From a virus: a DNA stretch of 34,273 nt. Below the pieces are notes generated by a model, which did no database searches, was not told where the DNA came from, and saw nothing but the letters and a program-made list of their open reading frames with translations. The position numbers were made by a program, and so were the translations under genes. Each line of letters begins with the position of its first letter. Position 1 is the first letter of the stretch. The stretch spans positions 1-34,273 of the IMG/VR virus record IMGVR_UViG_3300044637_002626; one strand, written 5' to 3'. Shown here piece by piece: positions 7,541-14,772 of the stretch.

Positions 7541-7924
7541 ATGACGAACGGTAGAAATTCCTCGTTGAAATTCATCCGGCGTACCCTCGGCAAGACTCAG
7601 AAAGAGTTTGGCGAGCTTCTGGGGCTGGGAGCCTCAGGATATGCTGAGATCGAAAGTGGTCGGGTCCGGCTTACTTCTGAAGCTATACAGAAGCTATCTG
7701 CGGAGTTTAATCTGGATCCGCGTGCATTCACCAGCACAGAAGGTCCAGGGCAGCTTCTGAAATACTTTCCTACTGAGCCATTGAAGGTAAATGAGCCCGG
7801 CGAAGCCTACGGCACCCCTCCGAATCTGACCTTATTGGAGATCGAGAAAGAGCGCCTGTCGCGAGAGTTGGAAGCCTACAAGGCCGAAAATGCCGAGTTG
7901 CGCAAACTCATCCAGAATCGGTGA
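7541..7924 (+). CDS. XRE-family phage repressor
   Basis: The start chosen is ATG 7541, giving 127 residues (MTNGRNSSLKFIRRTLGKTQ); the longer open frame would run through the operators. Residues about 8-60 form an XRE/lambda-type helix-turn-helix (KTQKEFGELLGLGASGYAEIESG, key residues Q20, G28, I37, G40). Residues about 95-125 (LEIEKERLSRELEAYKAENAELRKLI) look like a coiled-coil dimerisation tail. There is no S24/LexA-like peptidase domain, so cleavage during an SOS response is not expected. It diverges from the Cro-like gene across two palindromes and is followed by a terminator and the integrase. It is the probable lysogeny repressor. Confidence 0.83.
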   Translation: MTNGRNSSLKFIRRTLGKTQKEFGELLGLGASGYAEIESGRVRLTSEAIQKLSAEFNLDPRAFTSTEGPGQLLKYFPTEPLKVNEPGEAYGTPPNLTLLEIEKERLSRELEAYKAENAELRKLIQNR

Positions 7925-7926
7925 TT

Positions 7927-7947
7927 TTGGCGCAGTAGTTGGCGCAG
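7927..7947. repeat. 21-bp direct repeat, left copy
   Basis: The unit consists of TTGGCGCAG, a TAG spacer, and TTGGCGCAG again, so each copy is itself a 12-bp-period tandem. It is identical to 8107-8127; the two copies are 180 bp apart and bracket the repressor terminator. Confidence 0.9.
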
Positions 7948-8016
7948 TTGCGGGCCCGGTTTTGGGCCCATCCACACCCGAAAACCGGCATACATGCGGG
8001 TTTTCAGGCGGTACAT

Positions 8017-8063
8017 AGCTGCTTTTCCCGCAGGGCGTAAAGCCATGCGGGGCAGCTTTTTTT
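8017..8063 (+). terminator. Rho-independent terminator after the repressor
   Basis: A two-part stem: AGCTGC (8017-8022) pairs with GCAGCT (8052-8057), and inside it CCCGCA (8027-8032) pairs with TGCGGG (8046-8051). A run of seven T follows on the + strand. It ends repressor transcription before the integrase. Confidence 0.8.
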
Positions 8064-8106
8064 CAAAATAGCCTGTTTATCAGAGATTTATTACATGGGG
8101 TTTCAG

Positions 8107-8127
8107 TTGGCGCAGTAGTTGGCGCAG
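8107..8127. repeat. 21-bp direct repeat, right copy
   Basis: Exact copy of 7927-7947, ending four bases before the integrase ATG. Its position means anything binding here, such as the integrase itself, would overlap the integrase translation start or promoter. Confidence 0.9.
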
Positions 8128-8131
8128 ATGT

Positions 8132-9304
8132 ATGGGGAAAAGAGACTTACGGAAGGCGGTACTGGTAGATCGGGGTGGCGACTTGTCGAAACCCTGGTAC
8201 ATTACCTACTATGCCATCGATCGGGAAACGGGTAAGGCAAAGCGGTTGAAGTACACCCAGGGCATTAACCAGATCAAAGATGAGCGCCTTCGCCGGTTGA
8301 AGTGCCGGCAGCTTATTATTGCCATCGAGCGCAGCCTTTCTCAAAATCCTTTTCTGGATCCGGCAAAGCTGAAAACGCCATCGAAAGAAGTGCCAGAGGG
8401 TCCGGACCTGTCGAAAGATACGCTCATCGATGCGCTGCGGCGGAGCGTGGAGAGCAATGCCGAATCCAGATCCGGATGCCAGCGGTCGAGGGTGTATCTG
8501 CTTAAGGTTGCCCAGGCGTATTACGAGAATCGGAAAGCGCCCACGATTAAAGCCATGCGGGTGCCAGATTATTTCCACTTTCTGGAGTACCTGGAGCGGA
8601 GCCCGATTGCGGCCAGTACCTGGAACCAATACTACCACATCCTTACGGCATCGGTTCAGTTCTATGTACTTATGGATGTGCTGAAAGAGAACCTATTAAA
8701 GAAAATCCCCAGGCGCAAAGTGGTAAAGGGGCACAGGAATACACCGTTTACCATGGATGAGCTGCAGCGCATTTTTGCCCAGGCCGAAGCCGAGGGCGAA
8801 ACCAACTGGATCTACTTCGCAAAATTCATGCTTTACACACTGGCCAGACCATGGAAAGAGCTGCTGTACCTAAAAGCAAGGGAGATTCGGGAAAACGACA
8901 TCTACATACCACCAGAGCGGGGCAAAACTGGAGGCCGTACCATTCCCATTGTGCCGGCACTGAGGAAACTGATTGATGAAATGGGCATAAGGCAGATGGA
9001 TCCGGATGCGTACATCTTTGAGGATCGGCGAGAAAACAAAATAGGCCTCCGGAGGGAGACCTATTACAAAAAACCGTTCTACCGGATTCTTAAAAAGCTG
9101 GGGCTGGATGGCAGGGGGCACACGATGTATGCGCTAAAACATACAGGGGCCTGTGTGGCTTACGATGCGGGCATGCCCATCCACGTTATCCAAACCATGA
9201 CGGGGCACGCCACCATAAGCCAGACCGAGGAGTACATGCGGAGCATGGGCAGAGTGGTGCGAAACAAACTCTACATCGATCAGTGGCCGGAACTTAACTT
9301 ATAA
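8132..9304 (+). CDS. int: Tyrosine-type site-specific integrase
   Basis: A 390-residue tyrosine recombinase of normal phage-integrase length. The N-terminal half (to about residue 200) carries the arm/core-binding SAM-like region (TIKAMRVPDYFHFLEYLE). The catalytic domain shows Arg239 (LARPWKELLYLK), Lys265 (GKTGGRTIPI), the box II sequence Y333-A-L-K336-H337 where the classical form is H-x-L-R-H, His359 (MTGHATISQT) and the nucleophile Tyr368 (EEYMR). Lys in place of the second catalytic Arg occurs in some Bacteroidota integrases. It integrates and, with a helper, excises the phage. It follows the repressor on the + strand and converges on the tape-measure gene. Confidence 0.92.
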   Translation: MGKRDLRKAVLVDRGGDLSKPWYITYYAIDRETGKAKRLKYTQGINQIKDERLRRLKCRQLIIAIERSLSQNPFLDPAKLKTPSKEVPEGPDLSKDTLIDALRRSVESNAESRSGCQRSRVYLLKVAQAYYENRKAPTIKAMRVPDYFHFLEYLERSPIAASTWNQYYHILTASVQFYVLMDVLKENLLKKIPRRKVVKGHRNTPFTMDELQRIFAQAEAEGETNWIYFAKFMLYTLARPWKELLYLKAREIRENDIYIPPERGKTGGRTIPIVPALRKLIDEMGIRQMDPDAYIFEDRRENKIGLRRETYYKKPFYRILKKLGLDGRGHTMYALKHTGACVAYDAGMPIHVIQTMTGHATISQTEEYMRSMGRVVRNKLYIDQWPELNL

Positions 9305-9318
9305 GTGAATTTCCGGCC

Positions 9319-9346
9319 TTGCGAAGGACATCCATGTCCCTCGCAA
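9319..9346. terminator. Hairpin between convergent integrase and tape-measure genes
   Basis: TTGCGA-a-GGACAT (9319-9331) is complementary to ATGTCC-c-TCGCAA (9334-9346), a 13-bp arm with one mismatch. It fills the 48-bp gap between the two convergent genes. There is no long T run (only TTTT on the - strand), so termination is likely but not certain; a protein-binding dyad is the alternative. Confidence 0.55.
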
Positions 9347-9352
9347 AACCAT

Positions 9353-11836
9353 TTACGCCGCTGCCTCTTGCTCGATCTGGCTGGCTTCGTCGGCTACGGC
9401 TTTCATTTGCTCGTAGGTTACCACGGCCCGGATCCGGGTTGGGAAGGCTTCCACGGCCTGGCGCACGCCTCGCATTTCTTCCAGAAGGGCAGCGCTGGCC
9501 TGGGCGGTTACTTCGGCCGTGGCTCCGCCTTCTCCATTGCGGGTGCCTACCGGTACTACGCCACCATTTTCATACATGCCTCGGCGGCCGGTAATGGGGG
9601 CACCGTTTCGAAACATGCTGGTATCGAGTAGGGCATCGATTATAGGCCGGTTGTTTTCTACCGTCTGGCGGCTGTACACATGCAGGGCCTCGCCTCGCTC
9701 TACTTCGCCCAGGAAGCGGCCGTTTTTGCCATCTACCAGCTTAATGCCTCCGGAGCTGTGCCGCTGGCCATCGGTAAGGATGCCACCAGATGGAGAAATA
9801 ACTCCACCAGATTCAAAAAAATTAACCCCATTGATTTTTGAAATCTGGAAAGCGGTTCGTGCTACGGATGCTACTGTTAATGCAGTTGCAAAGGCAGGGC
9901 CCCAACCTGGGATAATCGCATTGAGATAATTAATATTGGCATTAGCCCAGATACCAGCTATCTCTTTCGAACTTAAAACCAAAACTTCCGCAGTAGCCAA
10001 CGCTTTGATGGCAGCGGCATTCTTTTTTCTCGCCTGCTCGTCTTGCCCCAATGCCTCTATAATAGCTCCAGTTCCCTGGGCAATGAGAGCCAGCTTTTTC
10101 TGGCTGAGGTCTTGCTGTGTTAAAATGCTTTTTTCGGCCAGCTCCTTTCGCTTTTGCTCATGGTTTTGATCGAGAGCCGTGATTTCGTTTGCAACTTTTT
10201 TAGCTTCGAGCGACTCCGACTTTCCCGCGGCCCGAATTAATGCCAATCGATTTTGGAGGCTAACTCTCGTAAGTTCATAGAGCCTTTGTTCTTTTTCTTC
10301 GGCAGATTCTACTACTGCATTTGCGGCCAGTTTCTGCGTTTCGAGTTCAAGCTGCAGGCGGGCTTCCTCATCCTGCAGGGCCTTCGCTTCTTTATCTTTC
10401 TGCCTTTGCTCTCTCTGTGCTTCGAGCTGATCTTCAAGCTCGATCAGGGCATTATCTCGAGCAATGAGGAGCTCCTTTTGAAGTTCAGTAGTGAGCTGGC
10501 CATTAATGAAGGCATCTTCGAGAGCTCGCTTGTAGTTGTTAAGAATGATTACTTCTTTCCTTTCCGCCTCATCTTCAATATTTTGAATCCGTAAATCGGT
10601 AAGCCGCCTTTCATATTCTAACGCAGCCTTATCTGCCGCTTCCTGAGCTTTTGCCTGTGCTTCCAACATGGCTTTTTGCTTTTCGGCAAAACCGTCGAGT
10701 AAGGCATTTCGGCGGACACTTATCTTTTCCTGCAGATCGATCGATTCTTTTTGCAACAAAATCCGGCTGGCTTCGGCTTCGGCCAGGGCTTTTTCAGTTT
10801 CCTGCTCGTCGAGTTTGTTGCGGAGGGTGTTCTGGTGATTAAGAAATGCCTGCTGGTACTTAAGATCTGCCAGGGCTATTTGCTCCTGCAGGCGCTGGGT
10901 TTCGATTACACTTGCTTTGTCCAACAGGAGCAAGCGGTCTGCCTCGCTCTTGGTTCGGTCTCTTGCCTGGAGTAACAGTTTCGAAATCTGCGCCTCGGCT
11001 TTTGCATTGGTTACGATGAGCTTGTTTTCGGCTCCTTCTATTTCATCGATAAGCCCGGCCAGCTTTTCGCCCTCTACCACGGCGGTTTTTATCTCTGTCC
11101 CAAACTCCTGCATTTTATCGGTGGCATTCTCGATGCCGGAGCTTACCTGGATCATTCCATCGGCCAGCTTCTTTACATCCATCTCGGCAATGCCTTCCAC
11201 AATTACGCCCAGGGCTTTAAACCGGTTTATGATGTTGTTTACAAGGAAGTTGGAGAAATCGATTAAAGCCTGTTTCGGATTTTCGAAAGCATTGAAAAGC
11301 GCCTCGCCCATATCGATCAGGATCCGGGTAAGGCTATCGGTTACCAGCCCGATGGTTTTGAGAATTACCTCCAGCTTTTTGCCGCCTTCTTCGCTGCGGG
11401 TAAACCAGGTAACCAGCGCACCCACGGCCACCACCAGCGCACCTATACCCGTGCTTACAATGGCAACCCGGAGAACTCCGAGGGCATTGATGTTGGTAGC
11501 AATGGCGCCACGCACCAGGTTGAAGGTTTCAGATAGCTGCTGGATCTGCTGGCCGGTCTGGCTCATGCCCAGCAAGTCGGCACGGGCGTTCTTTGCGTCG
11601 TCGCCCAGGTTGCGCATCTGTTGGCGCACCCGCTGGGCTTCTTCGCGTATGTCCTGCAGGCGGTTCTGGGCGGCGGCCAGTTCTTTGGTTTTGTTATTAA
11701 AGGCCTCGGTATCGGGGGTGAGTTGCCGCAGCTCTTTGCTCAGGGTCTTTACCTGGCTCTGCAGCTCGCCCAGGGTGGAGACTGCCTGCTCTCCATTGGC
11801 GGTGAGCTTTACCTGACTTTCGGTCGTACGTGCCAT
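9353..11836 (-). CDS. Tail tape-measure protein
   Basis: An 827-residue protein that sets tail length and delivers DNA. It has a long coiled-coil N-terminal third (GELQSQVKTLSKELRQL and onward), a hydrophobic segment around residues 110-145 (INALGVLRVAIVSTGIGALV), a very long charged coiled coil rich in Glu, Leu, Gln and Lys, then a second hydrophobic patch (IIPGWGPAFATALTVASVA) and a Gly-rich C-terminus (FESGGVISPSGGILTDGQRH) of the kind seen in Bacteroidota phage tape measures. It is the last gene of the late region and starts two bases after the upstream gene. The hydrophobic and coiled-coil layout supports a siphovirus-like tail. Confidence 0.88.
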   Translation of the reverse strand: MARTTESQVKLTANGEQAVSTLGELQSQVKTLSKELRQLTPDTEAFNNKTKELAAAQNRLQDIREEAQRVRQQMRNLGDDAKNARADLLGMSQTGQQIQQLSETFNLVRGAIATNINALGVLRVAIVSTGIGALVVAVGALVTWFTRSEEGGKKLEVILKTIGLVTDSLTRILIDMGEALFNAFENPKQALIDFSNFLVNNIINRFKALGVIVEGIAEMDVKKLADGMIQVSSGIENATDKMQEFGTEIKTAVVEGEKLAGLIDEIEGAENKLIVTNAKAEAQISKLLLQARDRTKSEADRLLLLDKASVIETQRLQEQIALADLKYQQAFLNHQNTLRNKLDEQETEKALAEAEASRILLQKESIDLQEKISVRRNALLDGFAEKQKAMLEAQAKAQEAADKAALEYERRLTDLRIQNIEDEAERKEVIILNNYKRALEDAFINGQLTTELQKELLIARDNALIELEDQLEAQREQRQKDKEAKALQDEEARLQLELETQKLAANAVVESAEEKEQRLYELTRVSLQNRLALIRAAGKSESLEAKKVANEITALDQNHEQKRKELAEKSILTQQDLSQKKLALIAQGTGAIIEALGQDEQARKKNAAAIKALATAEVLVLSSKEIAGIWANANINYLNAIIPGWGPAFATALTVASVARTAFQISKINGVNFFESGGVISPSGGILTDGQRHSSGGIKLVDGKNGRFLGEVERGEALHVYSRQTVENNRPIIDALLDTSMFRNGAPITGRRGMYENGGVVPVGTRNGEGGATAEVTAQASAALLEEMRGVRQAVEAFPTRIRAVVTYEQMKAVADEASQIEQEAAA

Positions 11837-11838
11837 TG

Positions 11839-12414
11839 TTATACAGTGGTGTTGAGTTCGTTGTAGATTCTTACGTGGCTATCGCCGAGGATCTTTACCT
11901 GCACCTGGATAAAGCGGGCAAGGAGCGGGCCGTACATGGTTTTGGCAAACCAGCGGCGGCGGCGTGGCGGGCCGTTCTGGTACATGCGGGTAGCAATGCC
12001 CCAGGCAATGCGGCGGGCGGCCACGCTCTCGGATGTCGGGCGCTTGTCTCCGGCATAGCCCGGTACGGTGCGGAACTTCTGCAGGCCGATGCTGAGGATC
12101 CATTTCTCGATCTCATCCACAGGTGGCCGGCGCTGGAAGGTGTACGGGTCTTTACTGTCTCGTATGCGGGCATAGTTGGCAAACGAGATCAGTACCTCAC
12201 CCACGCCATCTCCACCAAAACCAGAGATGGCTCCCTGTATAGAGTTAATGGCATCGCCGGTAAGGTTGAGCTTATTCTTCTGGGCAGAGTTGCGCAGCTC
12301 GCGGATGGCCATTTCCAGCCATGCGGCACAGGCGGCCATGAGTTCGTCGTTTACCTCTTTGGTGATTTCCACAGAAGCGAATTTCCGGAAAGCACAGGGC
12401 AAGGTATAGGACAT
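11839..12414 (-). CDS. Probable tail/neck protein upstream of tape measure
   Basis: The longest frame gives 191 residues from ATG 12412-12414, but that ATG directly follows the T run of a terminator. A GTG at 12370-12372 (about 177 residues, beginning at VEITKEVNDEL) fits the late-promoter geometry described at 12378-12412 and is my preferred start. The protein contains LTGDAINSIQGAISGFGGDGVGEVLISFANYARIRD, reminiscent of head-tail connector or tail-completion proteins, and an Arg-rich loop (PPRRRRWFAK). Being immediately upstream of the tape measure supports a tail-morphogenesis role. No firm family. Confidence 0.65.
   Translation of the reverse strand: MSYTLPCAFRKFASVEITKEVNDELMAACAAWLEMAIRELRNSAQKNKLNLTGDAINSIQGAISGFGGDGVGEVLISFANYARIRDSKDPYTFQRRPPVDEIEKWILSIGLQKFRTVPGYAGDKRPTSESVAARRIAWGIATRMYQNGPPRRRRWFAKTMYGPLLARFIQVQVKILGDSHVRIYNELNTTV
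12378..12412 (-). promoter_or_regulatory. Late promoter candidate before the tape-measure unit
   Basis: On the - strand: GTCCTA (12412-12407), 21 bases, GAAATTCG (12385-12378), five bases, then a GTG codon (12372). It differs by one base from the nAnnTTTG box. It lies at once after the terminator at 12415-12441, and bases 12407-12426 are an exact 20-base copy of 26295-26314, where the same terminator-promoter pair precedes the terminase small subunit. Confidence 0.5.
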
Positions 12415-12441
12415 AAAAAAGCCCCGGTTTTTGGCCGGGGC
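12415..12441 (-). terminator. Rho-independent terminator
   Basis: GCCCCGG (12421-12427) and CCGGGGC (12435-12441) form a 7-bp GC stem with a 7-base loop; on the - strand six T follow (12420-12415). It ends transcription of the 61-residue gene and precedes the tape-measure unit. Confidence 0.88.
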
Positions 12442-12462
12442 TGGGGTGTTTGTTTGAGTTGG

Positions 12463-12648
12463 TTACTTGGTTACGGGTAAGGTAGCGGCCACCAGCACAG
12501 TAGCAAAAACTTCTTCATCGGTAGTGAGGCGGCCAGTGCTTTTCTCTTTCCAGGCTTTGCGGTGCGGGGTGTACTGCTGGCGGATGGCTTCCATCATACG
12601 CTCTGGGTATTTAATGGAGTAGCTGCGTTTTTTTGCTTCGGCACTCAT
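12463..12648 (-). CDS. Small basic late protein
   Basis: A 61-residue basic protein (MSAEAKKRSYSIKYPERMMEAIRQQY...). It shares a base with the upstream stop (TGATG), so it is translationally coupled to the 95-residue gene. The two lie where siphoviruses keep tail assembly chaperones, just upstream of the tape measure, but I see no slippery site joining them and no family match. Confidence 0.6.
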   Translation of the reverse strand: MSAEAKKRSYSIKYPERMMEAIRQQYTPHRKAWKEKSTGRLTTDEEVFATVLVAATLPVTK

Positions 12649-12935
12649 CAGGCAAGGGGTTGAAGTTGATAGATGCGGGCATTGCGGTAAATATCTCTGA
12701 GTGAGCGGGCCAACTTTACCATGGTGCGGGCCTGGCCACGTACTACTTCGGATGGATGCTCGAGCCCGTGCAGGGTAACATCGTCAATAATTTCTTGAAG
12801 GCTGTCGGCAATGCGGGCGGGCTCCTGGCTAAAATCCTGGCCGATGTAATCCACAAAAGGGGCCAGATCGATTTCTACAATGCTACCAGTGTTTGGGCAG
12901 GTGTAGCGTACCTGTGTGGTGGATGGTGTTTCCAT
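12648..12935 (-). CDS. Late hypothetical protein
   Basis: A 95-residue acidic protein; the first part (TTQVRYTCPNTGSIVEIDL) may be a beta strand pair, the rest helical (EVVRGQARTMVKLARSLRDIYRNARIY). It is preceded by a structured noncoding leader (12936-13168) with a terminator-like hairpin 12 bases before the ATG, so its expression may be controlled by attenuation. Function unknown. Confidence 0.62.
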   Translation of the reverse strand: METPSTTQVRYTCPNTGSIVEIDLAPFVDYIGQDFSQEPARIADSLQEIIDDVTLHGLEHPSEVVRGQARTMVKLARSLRDIYRNARIYQLQPLA

Positions 12936-12946
12936 TTTTTTGAAAT

Positions 12947-13032
12947 AAAAAATGCCCCCAAGTGGCCGCTGCTTTACACAAAGTGGAACTTTGGAGGGAG
13001 CCGTTACCGGACATCCCGCAGCTTTGGGGGCA
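12947..13032 (-). terminator. Extended terminator-like hairpin before the 95-residue gene
   Basis: On the - strand TGCCCCCAA (13032-13024) pairs with TTGGGGGCA (12961-12953), inside which GCTGC pairs with GCAGC, enclosing a small CAAAGT/ACTTTG hairpin. Six T follow (12952-12947). The stem base is perfect over 9 bp. The inner part overlaps one arm of the long-range inverted repeat 12972-12987/13115-13130, so the fold could be switched. Confidence 0.65.
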
Positions 13033-13130
13033 AGGTCTTAATTCAAACAGGAGAGAAGCGGACACAAAAAAACCACTCATAACAACTTCGGAAAAGTTTT
13101 GAGTGGCTTCCGCATCCACTTTGTGTAAAG
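12972..13130. repeat. 16-bp perfect inverted repeat with 127-bp spacer
   Basis: CTTTACACAAAGTGGA at 12972-12987 is the exact reverse complement of 13115-13130. The right arm also sits inside a local hairpin (CGCATC 13111-13116 with GATGCG 13132-13137, loop closed by CTTT/AAAG). All of it is noncoding, between a secreted-protein gene and the 95-residue gene. Confidence 0.85.
13066..13106 (-). terminator. Rho-independent terminator after the secreted/membrane protein
   Basis: On the - strand CCACTCA (13106-13100) pairs with TGAGTGG (13079-13073), with an inner ACTT/AAGT helix, followed by seven T (13072-13066). It ends the transcript of the gene at 13169-13759. Confidence 0.85.
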
Positions 13131-13168
13131 CGATGCGAAGGTGGTGGAGTTACGGCAACTTTTCCAAA

Positions 13169-13759
13169 TTATTTTTTTAGGTAACGGATTTTCTGCCCGG
13201 CATTTTTTAGCTGGCGCCCCGCCTTAAGCCTCAGAATTACAGAGCTTAACGAAAGTACACCGCCCCCGGCAATAAAAATGTTGCCTACGCTCATGTTTTT
13301 AACCAACAGTAGGCCACCAACTGTATAGCCTACCACACCAAGTATGGTGCAGGTTTCGGCATTGGAGAGTTTCTGACCGGCATCATAAATATGATAGCTA
13401 AGGGCAATGCGGGCCAAACTGTCGCTCAGCTCTACCGGTGCCCGATCTACCTTGCCCAGGCTATTCATGGCCAGATCTCCGGGGTGCTTTACCATGCGGT
13501 TGCAAACGGGTGTGGTGCTGCATACCTGTTTGCGCATGTTGGTATCGGCTGCGTAAAAGCCTGCCACCTGGCGCCAGGGTATGGAGAGAGAAGCAAAGGG
13601 AGAATCTTTCCGCACAAAGTGCAGGGTGGTGGCAGTTACTGAATCGATACGGCCGGTAATGATCTGGGAGCCATCGGCGGTTTTCAACAAATCGGGGAAA
13701 CCGGTTTGCGCCTGGGCAAAGAGAGGGCTGGCAAGGATGAGAAATAGAATCTTTTTCAT
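13169..13759 (-). CDS. Secreted/membrane protein with Sec signal peptide
   Basis: This 196-residue protein starts with a textbook signal peptide (MKKILFLILASPLFAQAQ, cleavage after AQA-Q) and a mature part with a beta-rich first half (GSQIITGRIDSVTATTLHFVRK). Near the C-terminus are two hydrophobic stretches (TILGVVGYTVGGLLLV and VGNIFIAGGGVLSLSSVIL) and a basic tail ending YLKK. An exported protein among tail genes is unusual; it may alter the host envelope (superinfection exclusion or lysogenic conversion). The GxI-D-x-V-T motif resembles host envelope proteins of unknown role. It has its own spacer and terminator, like a moron. Confidence 0.72.
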   Translation of the reverse strand: MKKILFLILASPLFAQAQTGFPDLLKTADGSQIITGRIDSVTATTLHFVRKDSPFASLSIPWRQVAGFYAADTNMRKQVCSTTPVCNRMVKHPGDLAMNSLGKVDRAPVELSDSLARIALSYHIYDAGQKLSNAETCTILGVVGYTVGGLLLVKNMSVGNIFIAGGGVLSLSSVILRLKAGRQLKNAGQKIRYLKK

Positions 13760-13792
13760 AGGGTATGTATAAAAGTTGCCTGCAATATACGG

Positions 13793-14035
13793 CTACTCTT
13801 CTACTGGTACAGGTTTTGGCGGCGGGTTATCGAGTAAAGCCAATAACTGGGCAATGGTGCTGCAGGCGGTTTCACCTACCGTTGTTTCGCCTGCTTTGTA
13901 GCACTGGATAAGCTGCTGATCTTCCCGCTCCAGGCAGAGGTGCATGCAGTCGGGGCCCAGGCTCTCGTACCACTCTATGGAGTAGGTAAGCTCCTCGAAG
14001 GTTACGAGCCCGGCATTGTAGTAGATAATGGCCAT
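13793..14035 (-). CDS. Late hypothetical protein
   Basis: An 80-residue acidic protein (MAIIYYNAGLVTFEELTYSIEWYESLG) with four Cys residues and a Pro-rich C-terminus (PPPKPVPVEE). It follows the collagen-like fibre gene by eight bases and may be a fibre accessory or chaperone; this rests on position only. Confidence 0.6.
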   Translation of the reverse strand: MAIIYYNAGLVTFEELTYSIEWYESLGPDCMHLCLEREDQQLIQCYKAGETTVGETACSTIAQLLALLDNPPPKPVPVEE

Positions 14036-14043
14036 GGCAAGTT

Positions 14044-14772
14044 TTAATTTCTGGGGTGGATGGAGATAAAGTGCGATGTGTGTACCTCGGTAGTGTTGGC
14101 CGGCTGTATGGCCAGAATCAGGTACTGACCTACTGCCCAGTTAATGTTTACCGAGCCGCCTGAGAAGGTTGAAACATCGGTAAGGGCAGAGGTAGATGCG
14201 GAGAAGTTTAAGTGCGTAGCCGTAGAGCTTAACACTACCAGGTGGCGCAGTAGCTGGCCGCCTGCGGCACCGGTACCGATGCTGAGCGTAGCCAGCAAGG
14301 TGGCGCCCGAAAGAGAATCGGTTGTATTGATGTACACGCGGATGGTGTAGCCAGAGCCGGCTCCGTTCCGGGTGGTACGAATCAGAAAGTCGAACAGGCT
14401 GCCGGTGGTAAAGGTATCAGCCGGAATAAGGAGCGAGTTTACCCGGGTATTGGCCGTGGTGCCGGTAAGGGTGCTCTGGGTGGTGTTGGTAAGATACTTC
14501 CCAGCCGTGCCGGCATCTGTACCGGCTGGCCCTGCGGGTCCTGTTGGTCCGGCTGGTCCGGCGGGTCCAGTTGCTCCGGTTGGCCCGGCTGGTCCTGCTG
14601 GTCCTGCTGGCCCTGTTGGTCCTGCTGGTCCAGGCACTCCAGTAGCTTCTATTGAAGTTTTTAGATCCTGCAGCTCGTCTTTGTAAGCCACAGAAGTGAG
14701 CAACCAGTCCCATGCTTTTGCTGAAAACACGGAAAGGAACCTGTACTTTTCTGATACTGTGCGTAGTTTCAT
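14044..14772 (-). CDS. Collagen-like tail fibre / receptor-binding protein
   Basis: 242 residues: a short N-terminal head (residues 1-44), a collagen-type run of about 15 Gly-X-Y triplets rich in GPA and GPT (residues about 45-90), and a beta-rich C-terminal domain of about 145 residues ([25 protein letters not shown]) of the sort that trimerises and contacts a receptor. Collagen-like stems are common in phage fibres. The start overlaps the stop of the baseplate-like gene by four bases. The head probably docks to that protein. Confidence 0.75.
   Translation of the reverse strand: MKLRTVSEKYRFLSVFSAKAWDWLLTSVAYKDELQDLKTSIEATGVPGPAGPTGPAGPAGPAGPTGATGPAGPAGPTGPAGPAGTDAGTAGKYLTNTTQSTLTGTTANTRVNSLLIPADTFTTGSLFDFLIRTTRNGAGSGYTIRVYINTTDSLSGATLLATLSIGTGAAGGQLLRHLVVLSSTATHLNFSASTSALTDVSTFSGGSVNINWAVGQYLILAIQPANTTEVHTSHFISIHPRN

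Larger units (their letters stand above)
7925..8131. other. Repressor-integrase spacer: candidate attP region
   Basis: This 207-bp noncoding spacer starts and ends with the same 21-bp element (7927-7947 and 8107-8127). Between them lie a GGGCCC/GGGCCC inverted repeat (7952-7957/7964-7969), an imperfect GAAAACC/GGTTTTC hairpin around 7979-8006 and a strong terminator (8017-8063). Direct repeats on both sides of a spacer beside the integrase gene are what integrase arm-type sites would look like. The core cannot be identified without a host attB. Confidence 0.45.

Noticed and set aside
10917-11816. 299-residue Ser-rich + strand protein opposite the tape measure
   Set aside because: Low-complexity mirror of the coiled-coil coding sequence; no start signal or domain.
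12463-12935. Frameshifted tail assembly chaperone pair (G/GT-like)
   Set aside because: Position fits, but no slippery heptamer is present at the TGATG junction and the second protein has its own start.
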